From NCBI GenBank assembly GCA_947683425.1, contig CANTUQ010000009.1, positions 9,811,001-9,875,000 on the forward strand: 64,000 nt of DNA, written 5' to 3'. Positions 55,589-64,000 of the stretch are shown in pieces (within the stretch, counting starts at the first letter, position 1; each line of letters opens with the position of its first letter). The position numbers and the translations under genes were made by a program. Origin of the DNA: Excoecaria cochinchinensis (taxonomy: Eukaryota; Streptophyta; Magnoliopsida; Malpighiales; Euphorbiaceae). The notes under the pieces are model-generated. The model did not search any database. It was not told where the DNA came from and was given only the letters and a program-made list of their open reading frames with translations.

Positions 55589-57867
55589 TTCTATTATCAT
55601 TTTTTAATTACAAACATATCACCAATTCAATGTTCTCATAATTTCACTTCATAGTCCATTTCCTTATCATTTTACATTTAAGTCCTAACATTAGCCTTAT
55701 TATGGTCAATTTCATTTAAGTCCTTTCTCTCTTACTTATTTACAATAATGCCACTAATTTACCTTTTTGCCCTTTATTGTCACTTATTTACAATTACATC
55801 ATTATCTTAAACTTAATTAAGTTACATACACACCCATAATCATTATATATATAAATCAATTAAAACCATTATACATCTAATAATTATTCATACAACAATA
55901 TTCTATATTCCTTGATTATTCATTCACTAATTATCTTTTATGCGTTTATTACCTATATTATTGATCAATTACACTTCAATCCCTTAATTAGCCTCACTAT
56001 TGTAAATTTACAATTAGGTCCCTAAACTCTTCATCAAATTACGATTTTCCCTTAATTATCTCATATTTACAAAAATGCTACTATTTAATTTTATTCTTAC
56101 ATTTATTTATCATTTGACCTGCAAATTACCATTTAATCCTTACACTTTTACCTTTAAACCAATTTACACTTTAATCCTTTTATTTTCCTTAAATTTAAAT
56201 TTTACCTTTTAATTTCACACTAATTACAATTATGTCACTAGTTATTCTTAATTTCATTTTTAATTTGTTATTAACATACAAATTTACATTTTAGTCCTTA
56301 TGATCACATTTTTATGCCAATTTTCATTTTAGTCCCTAGCATGTAACCAAATTACATCATTAATCATTTAATTACACTTTTCTTCTTTAATACATTTAAT
56401 ATCTCAATTATATACTAAATTACCATCTTACCCCTACACTTTTCATTTCTTTTAACTTAGTCCTCAAACCACTCATTTAAATCATTTATCCACTTAGATA
56501 ATTACACTTAAATCCTTTAATTAGCTATTCACTTGTAAAATTATATTTAGGTCCTCAACTTTTACAAAAATTACGATTATGCCCCCAAATTTTATCTTAT
56601 TTACTAAAATACCCTTATTTACACTTATCTTTCATCTAAGTCATTATTTAACTTACAAAATTACATTTTGATCCCTAAATTTCCATTTTTACGCCAAATT
56701 ATATTTTAAATCCCAAAACTTTAAATTCATTAAACTATTATCATTTTAATTACACTTTTCACTTAATTATCACTTATTTTCACTCTTCAGTGTGAAATTA
56801 CCATTTTCCCCTAATATTTTTATTTCATTAAATTTAGTCCCATTTTTACTTATTTTCTCATTTATCACTATTTTAATATATTTAAATGCATTTTTCCATC
56901 ATGCCTCAATCTTTTGCATAATTACCATATTGCCCTTAGTATACACCCAGTAGAAATCTACGAACCGGATATGCGGGACTTTGATCCCATAGATCCACTA
57001 CACCATAGAATGATCCCAAATGAACCATTCAATACTAGCACTGCACTACACTGATCATTGTAAACATTGAATACTTTAAACACTAAACATTGCATTGAGA
57101 TAGATCATCATTGGCCTATCGATAGCGAGTCATCATGACTCGGACTGCGGTGTGGAATCCCTATGGCTAGCTAATTATATCCTGGACTAGATTTTACTAT
57201 CAGACTATTACTAAGGGCAAATAATATCAAAATTTCACTTGTATCACTTAATATATCAACATGTCATATTCAGCCATGTCATTCTTTCCACTTACAAATT
57301 TTCATACACACTCATTTATCATTATACATTCATTTTATGTCATTATATGTGATAATACATCAAAATGCACATTAATTTTCCATTGATACCCATTCGGCCA
57401 TCAAATACATTCCACTTTAAAATTCTCATTTCACTTATAAATCATTTTCATCTCACGTATTTAACCATTTTAACACTAATTATAACAAAATCCATAATTT
57501 TTACCACATATATCAACATTTTCACTTTTCACATAATAAGTTAACATGCCAATTTTTATTCAATTTATATCCATTAATTCCAATAAAGCTAATGTACACT
57601 CAATTATCATTATAAAGTCATTTCATGCTATTACACTTAACAAATTATCAAAATTTACTTAGAATTTCCACCATTTACCATTCAGCCTCACCATCCAAAC
57701 TCCACCATGATTATTTTCCATTCCATTTATCACTCTATTAACTAGATTACATGTTATAGACTTCAAATATACCATTTACCTGCTTAAATCACCAAAGAAT
57801 TCAATATTTTCCTTAATATTCAATTCGGCCAAAGTTAGGTTCTTCATCAAGATTTTATTTTCTCATT

Positions 57868-58287
57868 TTAAACACATACATAACCATTTTTGACCCTCCT
57901 AATTATGTTTATAAGGTTTGGTTCAGTTATACAAGCATATTTCACATACCTTATGCTTAAACATAACCTAAAATCATGCATTCTTAATGGAAAAAGAAGG
58001 ATATTGTATCCACTAACCTTATTTTCTTGTTCTTCACATTTTAAGCATGCTTTCCATGCCTTTTCTCCTTGAAACTCCTTCACCTCCTTTATCTTCCTTA
58101 AGTGGCCGAATACAATCATCAAAGAAATAACCATAAATTTGCTTCCTTTATGCAATATAATTATATAAACATACTCTGCACATCCTAAAGTACCTATTTG
58201 AACTTTAAACCAATTTATAAACATCAAATTTACATACCTCAATTTGACACATAAACTTTTCCACTTATTTTCTCCCACTTCTTCCAC
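57868..58287 (-). other. Open reading frame in LTR L, not a supported gene
   Basis: A 139-codon minus-strand frame lies just downstream of the L TATA box, in what would be the LTR transcript leader. The composition (Lys, Ile, Cys) is ordinary for AT-rich DNA, and I recognise no domain, signal or motif. It is probably chance. Confidence 0.15.
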
Positions 58288-58480
58288 TCAAATGAGCACT
58301 AATCACCACCATCAGATTCTAGAGAGGCTAAAATTTGCATAGGAGGCATGGATTTGGGGACAAATGGAGAGAAAATGGAAGAAAAATTGAGAAGAAAGGA
58401 AGAAATTCACTTTGGCCAAAGGAGGAGAGGAGGAAGGCGGTGGAGGCTGGATTTCTCTAGATAAATCTGGCTTTGTGTGG

Positions 58481-58492
58481 CCTTATATAGGC
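58481..58492 (-). promoter_or_regulatory. TATA box of LTR L
   Basis: The minus strand reads GCCTATATAAGG, a near-consensus TATA box, followed at 30-40 nt by TCTAGAGAAATCC as possible start region. Confidence 0.6.
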
Positions 58493-59436
58493 TGAAATTG
58501 AACCGAACCAGTCCAACAAAAGTGGTCCAATCGATTTGAACTAAAATTTTAATTTTTCGGCCAAATTCCACCTTCAGTGGTATCTATAAATTCCTCAACT
58601 TATTTTCACTCCCAATGAATTCCATCATTCTTAGAATATGAAAAATAGCCTCCCTACAAAATTTTAGCTCAATCGGAGTCCATTTGGTGCCTAGTTCACT
58701 TAACCCGGTCCGATTCAACACTGGTCGGTTCTACCGTAATTCACTAATCTATTACTGTCAAAAATTTCTAAAAATTATTTTAAGCCTTTACAGAACCCAC
58801 ATTACATCATTTATAACTCATTTACTATTTTTAAAAATTCGATCAAAGTACAGTCAACCCTAGTTACTATTGAACCGAACTAGAGGCTTTCGTTCAGTCT
58901 AACTTTCGAGGACCTATTTGACCTCATTTTCACTCCAAATTATACTGCCAGACTCCTCATAACTTTAATTTTTCAATGGTCGAATAAAATATTTTTCTCT
59001 ACTGGCTTCCTTGGAGGTCACGGGCTTCCCTAGCCTGAGCATATTTAATCTTATAACTCCACTGAATTTCAAAGCATAATTATATTTATTATCATACCCA
59101 AACCATACTCTACATTCTGTAGAATTCACTAATCAATACTATGCCAATATTCAAGCCATCCCTCTATACCGAAATCACATTTCAGACTCTATAAAACTCA
59201 TTGAATACTACAAAATTAATATTTGGGCCATTTGCCTAGTGTGTTTTGTAATTAATATGTCATATGTGTTTGCTTCTTGCTCCTTGTCTTTTTTATTTTT
59301 ATTTTCTCCAGAAATATTTATATCTGTATTTTTTAAGCTTCTGTAGTGAATTTTTACGTTTATCAACTTGTGCACCCTTTGATGGATTTAAAACAAATTA
59401 AGGTGTTTTATTTAATTTTTTTATTAGCTTTTTTTA

Positions 59437-59815
59437 AATTACTGATGGAAAATTCCATCAGCAAAAATAAAAAATTTCAAAATATCTAGACGGAATAGTA
59501 ATTTCTATTGGTAAATTTCTCGACTAAAAGTAAATTTCGTTGGGAATTTGCTGACGGAATTTGGTAATTTTCTTATGGAATTTAACTTCCATCGGGAAAA
59601 TTACCGACGAAAATGTTATTTCAATGGCAACATTGCCTACAGGAATTCAAATTTTGATGGTAAAATTTACGACAGAACAACATTTTCATCGGTAATTTTG
59701 CCTACAATTCAAATGTCGACGGATATAACTTCCGTCGCCAATTTATATTCCCAAAGGAAAATCCTGACTTTTCGTCGGGAATTTCCGTCGAGAATTCCTT
59801 AATTTCTTATAGCAC
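59437..59815 (-). mobile_element. CACTA-like DNA transposon terminal fragment
   Basis: It contains many short direct and inverted copies of a CCGTCGG/CCGACGG core with AATTT context (for example CGTCGGGAATTTCCGTCG at 59773), the subterminal pattern of plant CACTA elements. The right end on the minus strand reads GCTATAAGAAATTAAGG, one or two changes from the usual CACTATAAGAAA terminus. There is no transposase, and the other terminus is not seen. Confidence 0.5.
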
Positions 59816-60164
59816 ACTGCTAGGATAGTCTTGGATCTCCTTGCTTTGCCCCCAGGTTATATTTCTTATCATTTGGAAGCCTTTGTTGTCTTATGCCCAT
59901 ATATCTTGGCATCATGAGAATTGTGCTTGCGTCTCGGTGAAGACTCATTTCTTTTCTTTTTCTTTAACTAATTATCTAAAACTCTTTCTTTAGGGATTAT
60001 AACTAATGCAATTAGAATCTCATTTAGGTGCCAAGATTAACAGAAATATTGACGTTGGATTGGTGTCAAGTTATGTCATAATTATCATTATGAATGATGC
60101 AATTAGATGAGATCCAATAAGATAAGCGAAACCATTCATTCATTATTGAAAGTAGAAATATTGT
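59816..60164. other. Unassigned spacer
   Basis: About 350 bp of AT-rich sequence between the CACTA-like fragment and LTR I. I see no gene, repeat or RNA. The segment 59226-59436 to the left of the fragment is likewise empty. Confidence 0.5.
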
Positions 60165-62673
60165 TGTGACACGCGCCGAACCCTGGGGCGCCCTGAACCG
60201 GCCGCTTTTAGGGCCTTCGGGATGAGGTTCATAAGAACTTGTAAGAAAATTACAAGTGCGTCCATTTTGGGAAACAAGAAGGTTTCATGGAGTTGGCACC
60301 CAATAGAACATTGGAAAAGGTCATCTAGCCTTAGTGAGCCTAAGACAGCGGTGCTATGTCCATCATAGGCAAGCCTGGAGGTGTCTTGGAGGCTTCCACC
60401 CTAATGATAGGATAGTCCTTGTGATGCGCGTCGGGCCCTGCGGCCGCCCGCTTGAGGGCGATCGGGCAAATTGGGGGTCCGTTGACATCTTGCAACGAAT
60501 TGCAAGTGCCTCTATTTTGGGCAACAAGGAGTTTTCATGGAGTCGACACCCAATAAAACATTGGGAAAGTTCCTCTCGCCTCGGAGAGCCTAATAGGGCG
60601 CATATATCCATTTTTGGCAAGGGGTCTTGGAGGCAATCATCCCAATAGAACATTGAGAATGACCCTCTAACCCTATGGAGCCTAGGATTATTATTTAAGT
60701 CTTTAAATGGGACACAAGAGGTGTCTTGGAGGTTCTAATGAGTGATAGGAAAGACCTCTCGCCTCGTTGAGCCCAAAGACCAGAGTGGGGTACGGGACTT
60801 CTCATCTATTTCTACCTTGATTAATTTTACGATTAAGTTTTGAGTTTATTAATTCGCTCTCTCTCCACACAATGAAATTAAAGACGTAAGTATTCATGTT
60901 AAAATTATTAATAACTAAATAAATAAAATAAAACGAAAATGGCTACATAAAAAAAATAAAGTACATTAACACTAGGAGCGGAATACAACTCCCATCTGTA
61001 AAAGTGCAATACATACATGAATGGGGGAATTCATTCACTCTGAGGACTTTGGTCCCGCATGCATTTATTATAAAAATGATCTTTATTGTGATGTTTTTTT
61101 ATTGGATGGGAAAATAGGACATTGGGTCCTTGAATTTAAAAAAAAAAACTCAATATTAATTAATATAAATCATTTGTCTATTTTTATTTAACGCAGGATA
61201 AAACAATTTATTGCATACATAGAATAATTAATAATCAAATAAATATTAAATAATCAAATAAATAAATGAATGAATAAATAAATAAATGAACGATTAAATA
61301 AGGGATGAGGGATTAAACCAAAAGAAGTCCTCCCAGCATGGCAAATCTCCCCTCAAGCTCAAAGCATTCAAGAAATAAACAAAATCTCACAAGATAAAAC
61401 AATAAATGTTAATATTAACAAAAGCATAGCATGGACAAATATAATATAAATTAAAACTCAAAGCTGAGATAATAAAAAAACTATCGACAAAAAAATATAA
61501 GAGAAAATATTTGAAAAATAAGAAAAATAAATAATAAAAGAAGTAAGAAAACTTGGAAAACTGTAGATAGAAACCAGGGACGACCTTACTTGACTGACCG
61601 ACGGGCGTCTCTAGGGGCGACCGACGGGCTACATGCCGTCGCCCAACTGAGAGACGGGCTCAACAATAGTGACCGGCGGGCAATAATGGCGTCATTTACG
61701 TGTTGTCGCTCAACCAAGAGATGGGCGTCGGTGGCCTTATCGCCCGTCGGTTACTACTGTTCCTCGAAAGGACAGCAAAAACCAACTTTTTTTCAAACAA
61801 AGTAATTTTTCCACCTCAAAATAAGAATCGAAAATAAATGAAAATAATTAAAATGAATAAAACAGAACGTATGTCCAGAATATTTACCCTCGGATTTTAC
61901 CTTTTAGGATGGATTTTCTGAAGATTTGAACCCCGCACGTTTCGTGAGAAATGGGTGAAAACCAAGAAAATAAAGCTTAGATTTTTTTTTCTTCTTGATT
62001 TTCACAAAAATGGTCAACTATTGGAATCAAATTTAGTGGAAACTAATCGATTTTAGCTTCCTTGAATTAATTTGATTCACCAAATCAAATAAAGTGAAAA
62101 GAGAAATTTTGAGAGATGGGAAGAGCGCTAGAAAATGGGTTTTTTAGGTAGAAAAATAGCCAAATTCGTCCAACCCCAAAAACAGGTGCAGAAAAGCTTT
62201 TTATAGTTTTTGAATGACCGACGGCCGTCGAAAGCCCACCGACGGGCATCGGTTAAATCCTATTTCCAGTTGGAAACGGGATTCAACCGACGAGCGTCTA
62301 AGCCACAGACGGGTGTCGGTTAAATCCCTTTTCCAATAGGAAATAGGATTCCACTGACGGGCGTCAGAGGCCCACAGACGGGCGTCTGTGGAAGGGCACG
62401 TGTCTATCCCTCATCTCACCAACGGGCCGTCCCTCATAACGAGAGACGGGCTCCCCAAGGAGCGATGGGCTGGCCGCCGGTGGAGGAAAATTCCCTTTTT
62501 TACCCCAAAGCTCCTAATTTTCTTTTTCTTATTGCCATGAATAAAAAAAACCACATTTCTCTTGAATCTAGAGGGCCAAAATCTCTGAATCTCAACCATT
62601 CATTCAGACTCGGGCATCGATTTCTTCATCGGGTAATCTCTGATCTGGACCGCCTCGGGACACGGTGCTTATA
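60165..62673 (-). repeat. Element I 3' LTR with duplicated end
   Basis: The right end is eroded (GGTGCTTATA for GGTGTCTACA). The left end is present twice: TGTGACACGCGCC at 60165 and TGTGATGCGCGTC at 60420. Each is followed by the 'gcaagtgcgtc...ggagtcgacacccaata' block. The two copies resemble different subfamilies, the first F and the second C/J. A GC-rich island with CGACGGGCGTC-type dyads occurs in two places (61590-61760 and 62215-62470). Confidence 0.8.
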
Positions 62674-62690
62674 GTTGCCCCCAATTTTGG
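62674..62690 (-). other. Polypurine tract of element I
   Basis: The minus strand reads CCAAAATTGGGGGCAAC directly before the LTR, as in element C. Confidence 0.8.
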
Positions 62691-62944
62691 GGAGACTAGT
62701 GCATAGGTGCCTAGATGAGCCAAAATTCAGAGAAAAAACGATAACAAAAGGAAGAATAGTGTACCTGAAGCAATCCTTACCTTCTGCGTTCTTTGCTGGG
62801 TAGACCTCATCTTAGTCTACTCAGTGAAGAGTGATGGATACCCCTACCGGTCTCGTCTTGACTTGTAAGGTTTTGGTGAGATGTAGAGTTCTCTAGCTAT
62901 AACCTTGCTGTGAAGAGCAGTGTTTTTTAACTGCAACTTCATTT

Positions 62945-63645
62945 GTTTCTACTAGCCTCCTCTCGGCTTGCGCAGCTCTGACTACAAACTCAATTTGTGG
63001 TCTGCCCCGCTAACCTCATCTCGGTCTGCACAGTGGCTGATCTGTACCGCTAGCCTCGTCTCGGCCTGCACGGTATGAGGTGTAGTTTCTCTAACTCCAA
63101 CCTCTGTTTGCGATCTGTTCTATCGTTGGCGCCCCGCTAACCTCATCTCGGTCTGCACGGTGGCTGGTCTGTACCGCTAGCCTCATCTCGGCCTGCACAG
63201 TGTGAGGTGTAGTTTCTCTAACACCAACCTCTGTTTGCGATCTGTTCTATCGCTGGTGCCCCGCTAACCTCATCTCGGTCTGCACGGTGGCTGGTCTGTA
63301 CCGCTAGCCTCGTCTCGGCCTGCACGGTGTGAGGTGTAGTTTCTCTAACTCCAACCTCTGTTTACAATCTGTTCTATCACTGGTGCCCCGCTAACCTCAT
63401 CTCGGTCTGCACGGTGGCTGGTCTATACCGCTAGCCTCATCTCGGCCTGCACGGTGTGAGGTGTAGTTTCTCTAACTCCAACCTCTGTTTGCGATCTGTT
63501 CTATCGCTGGTGCCCCGCTAACCTCATCTTGGTCTGCATGGTGGCTGGTCTGTACCACTAGCCTTGTCTCGGCCTGCACGGTGTGAGGTGTAGTTTCTCT
63601 AACTCCAACCTCTATTTGCAATCTGTTCTATCGCTGGTGATTGAA
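62945..63645 (-). repeat. 127-bp tandem array in element I 3' UTR
   Basis: About five copies. The plus-strand word CCCCGCTAACCTCATCTCGG starts at 63005, 63132, 63259, 63386 and 63513, exactly 127 apart. Inside each monomer a half-repeat is visible (CGCTAACCTCATCTCGGTCTG versus CGCTAGCCTCGTCTCGGCCTG region), so the unit arose from an older shorter one. The rest of the UTR (63646-64000) has diverged copies of the theme and nothing else. Confidence 0.93.
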
Positions 63646-64000
63646 CATTCCGTCTTGGTAGTCGCTTCTGGGCTTGTACATCCTTTCCGTTAACCATTAT
63701 TCGGCCAGTGTAATATCTGCTAATCACTATCTGGTCAATACAATATCCTTGTCAATACAATATTCTGATCTGCTAACCCCCATCCGGCTAGTATAATATC
63801 TGATCTGTCGACCATTCTTAGGTCGGTATGGTGAACTATTCGTCGCTTTCTTTGCTGGCGCTTATCCTGGACCTCTTCTTTTTTACTACAACAAGGGAAG
63901 ACCAACCGTGCGGGGCATATAAAAGACGCATACTTGCAGTGGGACATACCTATTGGGGCCGGTGTCAGACGGATGTCCCCTTGAAGGACAGTTGGTCGCT

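Larger units (their letters stand above)
54047..59225 (-). mobile_element. Very long minus-strand gypsy-type LTR (L), about 5.2 kb, right end uncertain
   Basis: The left end TGTAACACCCTATACCCGTATG matches the U5 end of Tekay-like LTRs. A diverged HP2 sits at the expected distance (54368-54388). On the minus strand a strong TATA box (58481-58492) is followed by transcribed sequence. The 54500-56900 part is AT-rich, with dozens of degenerate copies of phrases like 'acatttagtcccta'. The right end has no clear TG terminus and may be truncated near 59225. No PBS, PPT or coding sequence is seen. Confidence 0.55.
60165..64000 (-). mobile_element. Element I: 3' end of a Tat-type element running off the right edge
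   Basis: LTR (60165-62673), PPT and 3' UTR with a 127-bp array, in the same order as the 3' end of element C. Gag-pol would lie to the right of the window. The conserved post-array segment 'ggtgcctagatgagccaaaattcag' (62707, plus reading) matches C at 35187. Confidence 0.85.

Noticed and set aside
57868..58287. Host gene of 139 codons
   Set aside because: It lies in LTR L downstream of its TATA box, with no domain, intron signal or codon signature.
59548..59802. 84-codon ORF
   Set aside because: It overlaps the CACTA-like subterminal repeats, which explain the repeated NF and FRRE residues.

Overview
The window is plant nuclear DNA, almost certainly from a eudicot, and it is a nest of LTR retrotransposons. 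The evidence is a set of Ty3/gypsy polyproteins of plant-specific lineages (Tekay/Del chromovirus, Tat/Retand, Athila), primer-binding sites matching plant initiator-Met, Asp and probably Arg tRNAs, LTRs of 1.6-5 kb, and AT-rich DNA broken by short GC-rich islands. I see no host gene, rRNA, tRNA or CRISPR. Nothing in the sequence identifies the species.

Layout from left to right. 1-1144 is a minus-strand Ty1/copia-type LTR (K) that runs off the left edge and lies in a plus-strand Tekay-type LTR (G, 1145-2615). G abuts element A (2616-9667, minus), a Tekay element with broken gag-pro-RT and a deletion of everything after mid-RT. A lies in element F (9668-17381, plus), the 3' part of a Tat-type element. 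F has a 25-bp tandem array that is split by a solo LTR (J, 11166-13628), and its 3' LTR is 14789-17381. F abuts a partial minus LTR (H, 17382-19533). Plus LTR E (19534-19867 and 52510-53939) is split by element B (19868-52509, minus, TSD TGGTG), a Tekay chromovirus with two 3071-bp LTRs.

B carries two younger insertions. Element D (20852-28972, TSD TCCAT) lies in the B 3' LTR. It is Athila-like, with identical-length 1614-bp LTRs, a gag and an ATHILA-type ORF, but no protease, RT or integrase. Element C (32898-46559, TSD ATAAG) lies in the B RNase H coding region. It is a complete Tat/Retand element with one uninterrupted 2136-codon gag-pol. To the right are a large minus LTR (L, 54047 to about 59225), a CACTA-like terminal fragment (about 59437-59815), and the 3' end of another minus-strand Tat element (I, 60165 to beyond 64000) with its own 127-bp tandem array.

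C is the only element with a complete coding set. D would need enzymes from another Athila element. B and A are broken and could move only in trans, if at all. The most interesting signals are: (1) a pair of RNA hairpins with compensatory changes at a fixed place near the 3' end of seven LTR copies in at least four chromovirus subfamilies; (2) a GC-rich dyad-symmetric cassette shared by Tekay and Athila LTRs, which otherwise show no similarity; (3) the non-autonomous Athila derivative D; (4) a G-patch between protease and RT in the intact Tat polyprotein; (5) unrelated tandem arrays at the same 3'-UTR position in three Tat elements.
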